A stretch of DNA of 12,409 nucleotides from an uncultured Simplicispira sp. (GCA_903882725.1 CAIRYF010000170.1:1-12409); one strand, 5' to 3'. Shown: positions 1 through 7,298, counted from the first letter of the stretch. Translations and numbers: made by a program. Notes: a model not told the origin generated them from the letters alone.

Positions 1-2
1 AT

Positions 3-2063
3 AGCGCCAATCAGTCTGACGTCATGGCTTTGCCGCCCAATTTGCGCGCGCAGATACTGTTTGATTACTCGCTGCGCTCGTCGGCGGTGGCGGCGGTCAG
101 TCTCAGCGACGCTCACGGCAACATCGTGCAGGACAGCAACGGCCCCTTAATCACGCCAATCAACATTGCTGCCACCGACTATTTCGCCGCGCACAGCAGT
201 GGCGCGCACCAGGGGGTTTACGTCGGTCGGCCCCAGACCATGGGCAAATCGAATGTATTGGCTTTGCCCATAAGCCGGGCTTACTTTGACCGCCAGGGCT
301 ACTTTGCCGGTGTGGTGGTGGTGGCCGTGCGACTCAGCTACTTTGATGAGCTACTGAGCGCGCTCAACTTGGGTGCCAAGAGCGGTGCCAATTTGATTCG
401 CAACGATGGCGTTATTCTGGCGCGGTTTCCATATAACGGCGCTGACGCCGGGCGCAGCATTGCAGGAACCCCCAACATGGAGCATATGTTGGCATCTGAC
501 AATGGCCTTTTTGTTGGCACTGCCACCCTCGACGGTGTGCAGCGTATGTATGCCTTTCGGCATGTAGGCAGCTACCCCCTGATTATCAATGTGGCGCAAT
601 CGACCGACACCATCTTGGCGCATTGGCGGCGCAGCGCTTGGCAGTTGGGCAGTTTTGCACTGATATTGATGGCCGCTTGCATCGGCTTGGCAATGCTGTT
701 TGCACGCGAGCTGGCGGCGCGTCAGCGGGTCAGTGGGGAACTGCGCCAGGCCGAGCACGACTTGCACACCATTTTGGACAACCTGCCATCAATGGTCTCC
801 TACTGGGATCGTGAGCAGTGCAATCGCTTTACCAACCATGCCTATCAAAGCTGGTTTGGTGTGACCGCCGAGGTGCTGCATAAAACGCATATCAGCCAAG
901 TGCTCGGCCCTATTATCTATGCCCAATCACAGCCCTATATTGAGCAGGCGCTGCAAGGCCAGCGGCAATTGTTTGAGCGCACCATGCACGACGCCCGTGG
1001 CCGCGAGTGCTTCACTATCGTCTCTTATGTGCCCGACATGGACACCACCCCCGAGGGCAAATCAGTAGTGCGCGGGGTGTTCGTTCAAATCACCGACATC
1101 ACCGAGCGCAAGCACATGGAGAACGAGCTGTTTGAAGAAAAAGAGCGGATGCGCCTGACGCTGCAGTCGATTGGCGATGCCGTGCTGTGTACCGATGCCA
1201 AAGCCTGCGTTACTTACCTTAACCCAATGGCCGAGCGCATGACCGGTTGGCAGGCGTTTGCCGCTGCCGGTCAGCACATTGACAAGGTCGCACCGCTGCA
1301 GGTGGCGGGTCGCGCGGCCACGGACGCCAGCCCACTGTGCCAGGCGCTGGAGCAAGCGCGCACCTTTGGACCAACACCCAACGTGGTGCTACAGCGCGCC
1401 GATGGGCAGCGGTTTGATGTGGAAGAGTCGGCCAGCCCCATCAAAGATGCTGACGGCAAAGTAACTGGCGCGGTGATGGTGTTGCACGATGTAACCGAGT
1501 CTGTGGCCATGGCAGCGCGCTTGGCCCATTTGGCGCATTACGATGCCTTGACTGACTTGCCCAATCGGGTGCTGATCCAAGAACGCGCGGCTCAAGCGCT
1601 GGCGCTGGCGCAGCGCGCGGGCCACCAAGTGGCGGTGCTGTATTTCGACCTGGATGGTTTCAAGCAAGTCAACGATACCTTGGGCCACAACGTGGGCGAC
1701 TTGCTGCTGGTGCAATTTGCGCAGCACTTGCGCGCGGCGGTGCGCCAGTCTGACAGTGTCTGTCGCCAAGGTGGTGATGAATTTGTTGCGCTATTGCAGG
1801 GGCTAGAGGGCTTGGAACAGGCCTATATGGTGGCACGCAAAATTTTGGCTATCTGCGCACAGCCACTGCAAGTGCAAGGGCACTCGCTCAAAATTGGCGT
1901 GAGCGGCGGCATTGCCATATACCCGCAGGACGGCAACACCTTTGATGAGCTGGCACGCCACGCCGATGAGGCCATGTACACCGCCAAGCGTTCAGGCCGG
2001 ATGCAGTTTCGCTTGTTTACCGGCGCAGGGGGGCAGCACAGGCTGGTTCCTGACGCCACCTGA
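3..2063 (+). CDS. Membrane-bound diguanylate cyclase (Cache-PAS-PAS-GGDEF), 5' partial
   Basis: Predicted to make cyclic di-GMP from two GTP in response to a periplasmic ligand and cytoplasmic PAS signals. The reading frame is open to the left window edge. The first ATG in view (24) leaves no N-terminal membrane anchor and only part of a sensor domain, so the true start is upstream. Numbering from that ATG: residues 1-200 resemble the end of a double-Cache extracellular sensor, one membrane helix is at about 205-227, followed by a short linker helix, PAS at about 245-365 (ending in a PAC-like DITERK), a second PAS at about 376-495, and GGDEF domain at about 506-665. The GGDEF motif is intact at 583-587 and the inhibitory I-site RQSD is at 574-577, so an active, product-inhibited enzyme is expected. 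There is no EAL domain. The ligand cannot be told from sequence. A terminator-like hairpin begins at the stop codon. Confidence 0.93.
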   Translation, partial: SANQSDVMALPPNLRAQILFDYSLRSSAVAAVSLSDAHGNIVQDSNGPLITPINIAATDYFAAHSSGAHQGVYVGRPQTMGKSNVLALPISRAYFDRQGYFAGVVVVAVRLSYFDELLSALNLGAKSGANLIRNDGVILARFPYNGADAGRSIAGTPNMEHMLASDNGLFVGTATLDGVQRMYAFRHVGSYPLIINVAQSTDTILAHWRRSAWQLGSFALILMAACIGLAMLFARELAARQRVSGELRQAEHDLHTILDNLPSMVSYWDREQCNRFTNHAYQSWFGVTAEVLHKTHISQVLGPIIYAQSQPYIEQALQGQRQLFERTMHDARGRECFTIVSYVPDMDTTPEGKSVVRGVFVQITDITERKHMENELFEEKERMRLTLQSIGDAVLCTDAKACVTYLNPMAERMTGWQAFAAAGQHIDKVAPLQVAGRAATDASPLCQALEQARTFGPTPNVVLQRADGQRFDVEESASPIKDADGKVTGAVMVLHDVTESVAMAARLAHLAHYDALTDLPNRVLIQERAAQALALAQRAGHQVAVLYFDLDGFKQVNDTLGHNVGDLLLVQFAQHLRAAVRQSDSVCRQGGDEFVALLQGLEGLEQAYMVARKILAICAQPLQVQGHSLKIGVSGGIAIYPQDGNTFDELARHADEAMYTAKRSGRMQFRLFTGAGGQHRLVPDAT

Positions 2064-2084
2064 CGCCAACGGGCGTTTTGCTTT
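2063..2084 (+). terminator. Candidate intrinsic terminator after the diguanylate cyclase gene
   Basis: The stem ACGCC (2063-2067) pairs with GGCGT (2072-2076) around an AACG loop and runs directly into TTTT (2076-2079), then GCTTT. The stem begins on the last base of the stop codon. It is short (5 bp) but GC-rich and the T-run is immediate. It would separate the cyclase from the downstream oxidase gene. Confidence 0.5.
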
Positions 2085-2141
2085 GGCGCTCTGGGCAAGG
2101 GGATGTGCTGCACCTACCATGCACACACCCGCCGCCCAATG

Positions 2142-2146
2142 AGGAG
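2142..2146 (+). promoter_or_regulatory. Ribosome binding site of the lldD-like gene
   Basis: AGGAG lies 8 bases before the ATG at 2155. It is a strong Shine-Dalgarno match and fixes the start of the alpha-hydroxy-acid oxidase. Confidence 0.8.
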
Positions 2147-2154
2147 CCCTTGCC

Positions 2155-3330
2155 ATGACCGATCTGTCCAAAATCACCTGTATTGAAGACTTGCGCGTGA
2201 TCGCCAAGCGCCGTGTGCCGCGTATGTTTTATGACTATTGCGACTCGGGTTCATACACCCAAAGCACCTACCGCGCCAACGAGGCCGATTTTCAAAGCAT
2301 CAAGCTGCGCCAACGCGTGGCGGTGAACATGACTGGGCGCAGCACACGCAGCACTTTGGTCGGCCAGCCGGTGTCCATGCCCGTGGCCATTGCGCCTACT
2401 GGCCTGACCGGAATGCAACACGCCGATGGTGAAATTTTGGCCGCCCGTGCGGCGCAGGCATTTGGCATTCCGTTCACGCTCTCGACCATGAGCATTTGCT
2501 CAATTGAAGACGTGGCGCAGCACGCTGGGCCAGGTTTTTGGTTTCAGCTGTATGTGATGCGCGACCGCGATTACATCGAACGCCTGATCGAACGCGCCAA
2601 GGCGGCCGGTTGCACAGCGCTGCAATTGACGCTGGATTTGCAAATTTTGGGACAGCGCCACAAGGACATTAAAAATGGCCTGTCCTCGCCGCCCAAACCC
2701 ACCTTGGCCAACTTGATCAACCTTGCCACCAAGCCGCGCTGGTGCTTGGGTATGTTGGGCACGCCCCGGCGCAGCTTTGGCAACATCGTTGGTCATGCCA
2801 AGGGGGTGGGCGATATGTCGTCGCTGTCGTCGTGGACAGCCGAGCAGTTCGACCCCGAATTGAATTGGGGCGATGTGGAGTGGATCAAAAAGCGCTGGGG
2901 CGGCAAGCTCATTCTCAAAGGCATCATGGAGGCCGAAGATGCCCGCTTGGCGGTCGATAGCGGTGCGGATGCGCTCATCGTCAGCAACCACGGCGGGCGC
3001 CAATTGGACGGTGCGCCATCGTCAATTGCAGCGCTGCCCGCCATTGCTGCAGCCGTGGGTAAAGACATTGAGGTGTGGATGGATGGCGGTATCCGCAGCG
3101 GGCAAGACGTGCTCAAAGCACGTGCCTTGGGGGCACACGGCACCATGATTGGGCGCAGTTTTTTGTATGGCTTGGGGGCTTTTGGCCAGGCTGGCGTGAC
3201 GCGGGCGCTGGAAATCATCCAAAAAGAGCTGGACATCACCATGGCGTTTTGCGGCCGCACACAGATCGATCAGGTCGATAGCAGCATCTTGCTGCCCGGC
3301 ACCTATCCCAGTATTTATCCACGCGCCTGA
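2155..3330 (+). CDS. lldD: FMN-dependent L-lactate dehydrogenase / alpha-hydroxy-acid oxidase
   Basis: A 391-residue member of the FMN-dependent alpha-hydroxy-acid dehydrogenase family, a single TIM barrel. It probably oxidises L-lactate to pyruvate at the inner membrane and passes electrons to the respiratory chain. Family active-site residues are visible: YDY at 26-28, FQLY in strand 3, LTLD with the downstream LGQR arginine, and the signature SNHGGRQLDGAPS, where H279 is the catalytic base and R282 binds the carboxylate. The late WMDGGIRSG and GAHGTMIGRSFLYGLG segments form the flavin phosphate site. A long insertion (about residues 185-235, rich in Pro, Trp and Ser) sits where the membrane-associated members carry their loop-4 region, favouring LldD over soluble glycolate oxidase. 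It may instead act on another 2-hydroxy acid. It stands alone between a terminator-like hairpin and the aer leader; no lactate permease or regulator gene is in view. Confidence 0.88.
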   Translation: MTDLSKITCIEDLRVIAKRRVPRMFYDYCDSGSYTQSTYRANEADFQSIKLRQRVAVNMTGRSTRSTLVGQPVSMPVAIAPTGLTGMQHADGEILAARAAQAFGIPFTLSTMSICSIEDVAQHAGPGFWFQLYVMRDRDYIERLIERAKAAGCTALQLTLDLQILGQRHKDIKNGLSSPPKPTLANLINLATKPRWCLGMLGTPRRSFGNIVGHAKGVGDMSSLSSWTAEQFDPELNWGDVEWIKKRWGGKLILKGIMEAEDARLAVDSGADALIVSNHGGRQLDGAPSSIAALPAIAAAVGKDIEVWMDGGIRSGQDVLKARALGAHGTMIGRSFLYGLGAFGQAGVTRALEIIQKELDITMAFCGRTQIDQVDSSILLPGTYPSIYPRA

Positions 3331-3395
3331 ATGCCAACAATGGCCCGCTGTGACCAAAACCGACAGCAAACCAACAGTAAACCGATGTTCCGTAA

Positions 3396-3411
3396 TGTTT
3401 CTATAGAAACA
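3396..3411. promoter_or_regulatory. Perfect 16-bp palindrome upstream of aer, possible operator
   Basis: TGTTTCTATAGAAACA reads identically on both strands and ends 44 bases before the aer ATG, in an AT-rich patch. Its core contains TATAGA, which resembles a -10 box, but I see no convincing -35 and no good sigma-28 match. A dimeric repressor site overlapping the promoter is the simplest reading. It does not match the FNR or CRP consensus. Function is inferred. Confidence 0.45.
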
Positions 3412-3444
3412 GAACGAAATTTTTTTACACTCCAGAGCATCCTC

Positions 3445-3450
3445 AAGGAG
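3445..3450 (+). promoter_or_regulatory. Ribosome binding site of aer
   Basis: AAGGAG lies 5 bases before the ATG at 3456. It is a strong Shine-Dalgarno sequence and sets the start, which also gives a PAS domain numbered exactly as in E. coli Aer. Confidence 0.8.
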
Positions 3451-3455
3451 TTTTA

Positions 3456-5030
3456 ATGCAAATTAATTTGCCCGTTACAGGCGATGAATACGACTTTCCC
3501 GGCGAAGAGTTGTTGATGTCTACCACTGACCATAAGGGTGTCATGATTCACTGCAATGCGGCATTTGCCCGTGTGAGCGGTTACGACATGGAAGAGTTGA
3601 TGGGACAGCCGCACAGCATGGTGCGCCATCCGGATATGCCGCCAGAGGCATTTAAAGACTTGTGGTCCACCATTGGCCACGGTCGCAGTTGGATTGGTAT
3701 TGTCAAAAACCGGCGCAAAAATGGCGACTCTTACTGGGTGCGTGCCCACGTCACACCCATCATGGAAAACGGCAAGCCCAAGGGCTATATGTCGGTGCGG
3801 GCCAAGCCCTCGCGCGATGAGGTGCGCCAGGCCGAGGCGCTGTATGAGCGCATCAAGCGCCAGCGTGAATCGGGCAAAGTGCGTTTTCGGCTGCACGCCG
3901 GGCGGGTGCGCAGCACAGGCTTGCTCAATCAAATTGAACGCTTGCAGCGCGCTTCGTTCACACAGCGCTTGCTGTTCATGATGCTGCCGCTGTGGGTGGC
4001 GGCGCTGCTGCCCCAAGCTATGGGTTGGCAGGGATTGGAAGTTTTGGCGTTACAGGCGCTGACCGTGGTGGCGTTTTCGCTCTTTACTTTGTGGTGTTTC
4101 CACCGGCGCATTACCAGAGGGCTAGAAGACGCCAATCGCTTTGCCATTACTATTGCGGGCTGCTCGGTGGCCCGGGATGATGAATTTGAAAAACCCATTT
4201 CTGAGCGCCACCCTTTGGCCATGCTGATGGAGCGTTTGCAGCAAATTCAGATCAATACACGGGCAGTTATTGGCGATGCGCGCGCCGAGATTGGCAGCTT
4301 TGGCAATATCTCCAGCGAAATCGCCCATGGTGCGCAAGACTTGTCGGCACGCACTGAATCGCAAGCCAGCAGTTTGCAACAAACCGCTGCGTCGATGGAA
4401 GAGTTGTCCAGTACGGTGCATCAATTGGTTGATACCGTGCAGCAGGTGCTGCACCAAAGCGCCACCAGCGCCGAGTTGGCGCAGCGCGGCGGACAAGCGG
4501 TGGCCGACATCGGCGCGGTGATGCAGTCGATTGAGCAGTCCTCGCACAAGATGGGGCAAATTATTGCCACGATTGAAGGTATTGCGTTTCAGACCAACAT
4601 CTTGGCGCTCAATGCAGCGGTAGAAGCCGCGCGCGCCGGCGAGCAGGGCCGGGGCTTTGCGGTGGTGGCTGGCGAGGTGCGCGCACTGGCGCAGCGCAGC
4701 GCCACGGCAGCGGGCGAGATTCGCGGCTTGATTGGCGAGTCCAGCGCCCACATTCAGCGCGGTGCCGGGCAAATGCAGACCGCAGGCCAAACCATTGACG
4801 AGGTGGTGCAGTCGGTGGCGCAGGTCAATCAGCTAATGGATCACATCAGCACCGCCACGCGCGAGCAGTCGATTGGTATTTCGCAGGTCAACGAGGCCGT
4901 GGCCGACTTGGACCGGGTGACGCAGCAAAACGCCGCCTTGGTCGAAGAGTCTGCCGCCGCTGCCACCGCCATGAGCTTTAACGCCGGAGTGCTCAGTCGC
5001 ACACTGGCCGTATTCCGGCTGGTACCTTGA
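3456..5030 (+). CDS. aer: Aer-type PAS chemoreceptor (methyl-accepting chemotaxis protein)
   Basis: A 524-residue energy-taxis transducer, close in length to E. coli Aer (506). It is expected to bind FAD in an N-terminal PAS domain, sense redox state of the electron transport chain and signal through CheW/CheA to the flagella. The PAS domain (about 10-125) contains MVRHPDMP and IVKNRRKNGDSYWVRA. R57, H58 and D60 fall at the same numbers as FAD-critical residues of E. coli Aer. Two membrane segments (about 172-190 and 195-215) form a hairpin with almost no periplasmic loop, as expected for a sensor of internal signals. A HAMP-like region follows (about 215-275), then the coiled-coil signalling domain (about 275-520) with the conserved hairpin tip starting EGIAFQTNILALNAAVEAAR at 374. 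There is no C-terminal NWETF-type CheR tether. Neighbouring lldD could feed the respiratory chain it senses, but that link is inference. Confidence 0.93.
   Translation: MQINLPVTGDEYDFPGEELLMSTTDHKGVMIHCNAAFARVSGYDMEELMGQPHSMVRHPDMPPEAFKDLWSTIGHGRSWIGIVKNRRKNGDSYWVRAHVTPIMENGKPKGYMSVRAKPSRDEVRQAEALYERIKRQRESGKVRFRLHAGRVRSTGLLNQIERLQRASFTQRLLFMMLPLWVAALLPQAMGWQGLEVLALQALTVVAFSLFTLWCFHRRITRGLEDANRFAITIAGCSVARDDEFEKPISERHPLAMLMERLQQIQINTRAVIGDARAEIGSFGNISSEIAHGAQDLSARTESQASSLQQTAASMEELSSTVHQLVDTVQQVLHQSATSAELAQRGGQAVADIGAVMQSIEQSSHKMGQIIATIEGIAFQTNILALNAAVEAARAGEQGRGFAVVAGEVRALAQRSATAAGEIRGLIGESSAHIQRGAGQMQTAGQTIDEVVQSVAQVNQLMDHISTATREQSIGISQVNEAVADLDRVTQQNAALVEESAAAATAMSFNAGVLSRTLAVFRLVP
3458..3471. 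repeat. Perfect 14-bp palindrome at the aer start codon
   Basis: GCAAATTAATTTGC begins on the G of the ATG and is self-complementary. It is AT-rich, encodes the first residues (QINL), and lies 61 bp centre-to-centre from the upstream 16-bp palindrome. It could be a second protein site or a weak mRNA hairpin near the ribosome site; chance is also possible. Confidence 0.4.
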
Positions 5031-5040
5031 GCTGCGTTTT

Positions 5041-5892
5041 TTAGACCAAGGTGTCAATGCTGCTGGCGTCGGTAGCGTCGGTAGCGTCGGTCGGCGCAGC
5101 TTGCGGCGGCTGAAAGCAGTCGCGAAAGCTAAAGACGATGGAGCTGAAAAACATGGCCGCCATCACCATCGCCAGCCCCAGCATCAGCCCACCAATAGCG
5201 CTGGGGGCGCTCTCAGCGCTGAACACGCCCAGCACCGCCAACAGGGCCGACACCAAGCTGATAAGCACGCCGCCCAAAGCAAATACACCAAACCACGCCA
5301 GCCCAAACACCACAAACGCGCCAAAGTTGCGCACGCAAGCGACAAGGCTAAAAAACAGGCTTTTGACCGGCGGCACGCCGTGCCAATGCACCAGCCCCGG
5401 TGCGTGCCAAAACATCAGCGACAACGGCAAGTACAGCAGCATTGCCACCCACATAGCGCGCTGGAAGGCGTCGCTTTCGGCTGCCTCGCGGGTGATGGCA
5501 GCGCCGCCCAAATACACCTGCGCAAACTGACCGCCATCAAACAGTGCCGACACCCCCATCACCGCCATAAAGCCGCTGGCATACAGGGCACCCAGCACCA
5601 GCAGGTGGCGCAGGTGTTGGCGCCCGGTGCGCAACGCGGCAAGCAGCAGCGCCGGTGTCGGAAAGCGCCCTTGCATCGCCTCGGCTGCGGCCACCATCAT
5701 TACCAGCGTGGCCGACGGCAGCAGCGCCAGCGCCAGCACGGTGCCAATCAGTGGCACCAAAGACGCCAGCGACATGGCGGCCATGGTCATAAAGAACAGC
5801 GCCGCCATGGCCATGGGCTGGCGCCAGAACACGCTAATTCCTCCCTTGACCCAAGTGACGCCGGTGCGGGCAGGGACGATATTGAGCTTCAT
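5041..5892 (-). CDS. BPSS1780-family polytopic membrane protein
   Basis: A 283-residue inner-membrane protein of unknown function. The N-terminus (MKLNIVPARTGVTWVKGGIS, then WRQP) and the overall layout match the BPSS1780-type family common in Burkholderiales. I count six or seven hydrophobic segments, at about 28-50, 52-72, 95-118, 142-165, 185-225 (probably two helices) and 232-255. The conserved-looking FRDCF lies after the last helix. The tail is a short acidic TDATDATDA repeat encoded by a 9-bp tandem DNA repeat. The start ATG overlaps the thrB stop by 4 bases (ATGA on the minus strand), so translational coupling to thrB is likely; no separate ribosome site is evident. Its stop lies only 10 bases from the convergent aer stop. 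No catalytic motif is visible, and a specific role should not be assumed from thrB alone. Confidence 0.85.
   Translation of the reverse strand: MKLNIVPARTGVTWVKGGISVFWRQPMAMAALFFMTMAAMSLASLVPLIGTVLALALLPSATLVMMVAAAEAMQGRFPTPALLLAALRTGRQHLRHLLVLGALYASGFMAVMGVSALFDGGQFAQVYLGGAAITREAAESDAFQRAMWVAMLLYLPLSLMFWHAPGLVHWHGVPPVKSLFFSLVACVRNFGAFVVFGLAWFGVFALGGVLISLVSALLAVLGVFSAESAPSAIGGLMLGLAMVMAAMFFSSIVFSFRDCFQPPQAAPTDATDATDASSIDTLV
5066..5091. repeat. 9-bp tandem repeat in the 3' end of the BPSS1780 gene
   Basis: The unit GCGTCGGTA is repeated 2.9 times (5066-5074, 5075-5083, 5084-5091). On the minus strand it encodes three Thr-Asp-Ala units. A 9-bp period keeps frame if copies are gained or lost. 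Confidence 0.85.
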
Positions 5893-6851
5893 ACTTGTAC
5901 CGGTGCTTGCACGGGCTGCGCAATGCGCTGGCGCAGTACGCGCTCAAAGTGGCGCGGGTCGTGTGGTGTCAACACTTGGGCCTCGCGCGGCAGGTAGTAG
6001 TCCCACAGGCGCGAAATCCAAAACCGCAGCGCCCCAGCACGCGCCATGGCGGGCAGCAGGCTGCGCTCGTCCTCTGTCAGGGGCCGCACCGCTTGATAGG
6101 TCGCCAGCATGGCCTCACAGCGCGCCGCATCGTGCGCACCGGTTTCCCAGTCAATGCACCAGTCGTTGAGGCACACCGCCAAGTCGAACAAAAAGCTGTC
6201 GATGCCGGCAAAATAAAAATCAAAAAAACCAGTGAGCTGCTCACCGTCAAACATCACGTTGTCGCGAAACAAATCAGCGTGTACCGGCCCGCGTGGCAGT
6301 GCGGTGTAGGCCGATGAGGCGGCAATGTGGTTTTGATAGGCCAGCTCAGACTGCAGCAGCGCCGCCTGCTCGGCGTGCAAATGGGGCAGCACCACTGGCG
6401 CCGTCTCGTTCCACCATGGCAGGGCGCGCAGATTGGGCTGTTGGCGCTCAAAACCACGCCCGGCCAAGTGCATTCGCGCCAGCATGGCGCCCACTGCGGC
6501 GCAATGCACCGCTTGCGGCGCCAACTGGCTGCGCCCATGCAGCTTGTTGACCACGGCGGCGGGCTTGCCGCAGACGCTGTGCAAGATGTTGCCGTGCTGG
6601 TCGGCCTGCGGGTCGGGCACCGGAATGCCGGCGTGCGCCAAGTGGCGCATCAGGTGTAAATAAAACGGCAGCTGCTCGGCGCTCAGGCGCTCAAACAGCG
6701 TCAGCACAAACTCGCCCGAGTCGGTGGTGACGAAGTAGTTGGTGTTTTCAATACCGCCTTCGATGCCGCGCAACTGGCGCAGCTCGCCCAATTGCAAACG
6801 GTGCAGCAGCGCGCGCGCTTCTTCGGGCGAGACTTTGGTAAATACGGCCAT
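5889..6851 (-). CDS. thrB: Homoserine kinase, APH-fold type (ThrB-like)
   Basis: A 320-residue homoserine kinase of the aminoglycoside-phosphotransferase-like fold, not the GHMP-type ThrB of E. coli. It phosphorylates L-homoserine with ATP to O-phosphohomoserine, the step before threonine synthase, in the cytoplasm. The N-terminus MAVFTKVSPEEA is typical. The N-lobe has IEGGIENTNYFVTT and the region for the ATP-binding lysine or equivalent. The catalytic loop HADLFRDN spans 191-198 with D193 as the likely catalytic residue. The metal-binding Asp is in FFDFYFAG (D211). A C-terminal helical region contains RFWISRLWDYY. No clear Shine-Dalgarno precedes the ATG. A hairpin with a nearby T-run lies between the upstream DUF2782 gene and this one. 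The downstream membrane protein gene overlaps its stop by 4 bases, suggesting a two-gene unit. Confidence 0.92.
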   Translation of the reverse strand: MAVFTKVSPEEARALLHRLQLGELRQLRGIEGGIENTNYFVTTDSGEFVLTLFERLSAEQLPFYLHLMRHLAHAGIPVPDPQADQHGNILHSVCGKPAAVVNKLHGRSQLAPQAVHCAAVGAMLARMHLAGRGFERQQPNLRALPWWNETAPVVLPHLHAEQAALLQSELAYQNHIAASSAYTALPRGPVHADLFRDNVMFDGEQLTGFFDFYFAGIDSFLFDLAVCLNDWCIDWETGAHDAARCEAMLATYQAVRPLTEDERSLLPAMARAGALRFWISRLWDYYLPREAQVLTPHDPRHFERVLRQRIAQPVQAPVQV

Positions 6852-6884
6852 GGCTCAGAACACAAGAAAAGGAAGGCTAAACAT

Positions 6885-6915
6885 AAAAAGCCACGCCAGC
6901 AGCTAGAGGCTGGCG
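6885..6915 (-). terminator. Candidate terminator or attenuator between DUF2782 gene and thrB
   Basis: CGCCAGC (6894-6900) and GCTGGCG (6909-6915) form a perfect 7-bp stem with an 8-base loop. On the minus strand the stem is followed, after four bases, by five T (6889-6885). The gap between stem and T-run makes it weaker than a textbook terminator. It may reduce read-through from the DUF2782 gene into thrB. Confidence 0.45.
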
Positions 6916-6932
6916 CGCCCAGCAATCAGAAT

Positions 6933-7286
6933 TTAGAATTTTTTCAGATTCCAGACGCGGGTGCCGGTGTCGGTCTCGGCGCCATTGCGGGCGCGGTTGC
7001 GCACGCCGTCAGATGGCTGTACCTCGTAGGCTGGCAGGTTACCCACCTTGGGTTGCACGCTGATGCTGTGGGTTTGACCGCCGACGCGCAGCTCGTCGAT
7101 GCGGCTGCCCTCGTCTTCCACCCGAATACGCTCGCCGCGCTGGTTGAGACGGCCAGAAGTTTGCTCTTTGTTTGATAGCTGATCAGGCTTGCTGGTATTG
7201 GGCTGAACAGGGTTTTGACTGGTATTTTGGGCCAGGGCGGGGCTACCGGCCAAAGCCAGCAGCAATAGAAGTGGGACAACGCGCAT
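6933..7286 (-). CDS. DUF2782 domain secreted protein
   Basis: A 117-residue protein with a clear signal peptide (MRVVPLLLLLALAGSPALAQ, cleavage likely after ALA), so it is probably periplasmic. Residues about 20-46 form a polar Asn/Gln/Ser/Thr-rich stretch with two NTS units 9 codons apart. The conserved part (about 50-117, beginning RGERIRVEDEGSRIDELRVG) matches the DUF2782 family, found beside polA and thrB in Burkholderiales. Function unknown. The protein ends in VWNLKKF, typical of the family. There is no Shine-Dalgarno; instead a TACAAT box lies exactly where a -10 would place transcription start at the ATG. The spacing from the upstream secreted-protein gene is 75 bases, from thrB 81 bases. 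Confidence 0.82.
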   Translation of the reverse strand: MRVVPLLLLLALAGSPALAQNTSQNPVQPNTSKPDQLSNKEQTSGRLNQRGERIRVEDEGSRIDELRVGGQTHSISVQPKVGNLPAYEVQPSDGVRNRARNGAETDTGTRVWNLKKF

Positions 7287-7292
7287 GGCGCG

Positions 7293-7298
7293 ATTGTA
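7293..7298 (-). promoter_or_regulatory. Possible -10 box of the DUF2782 gene
   Basis: On the minus strand this reads TACAAT, one mismatch from TATAAT. Its last base is 7 positions from the A of the ATG at 7286, so a transcript from it would be leaderless. The -35 region (CTGCTA at 7321-7316, 17-bp spacing) matches only 3 of 6, so this is tentative. Confidence 0.3.

Noticed and set aside
3378..3406. Flagellar sigma-28 promoter for aer (TAAA at 3378 and CTATAG at 3401)
   Set aside because: Spacing and the -10 match are too poor to support it.
5003..5052. Hairpins around the converging aer and BPSS1780 stops (GCCG/CGGC with wobble extension, and ACCTTG/CAAGGT flanking a T6 run)
   Set aside because: The T6 run is 13 bases from the first stem and inside the loop of the second, so neither is a canonical intrinsic terminator.
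5101..5997. Plus-strand frame of 298 codons opposite the BPSS1780 gene
   Set aside because: It is very rich in His, Gln, Arg and Lys, typical of the reverse complement of a hydrophobic membrane protein gene.
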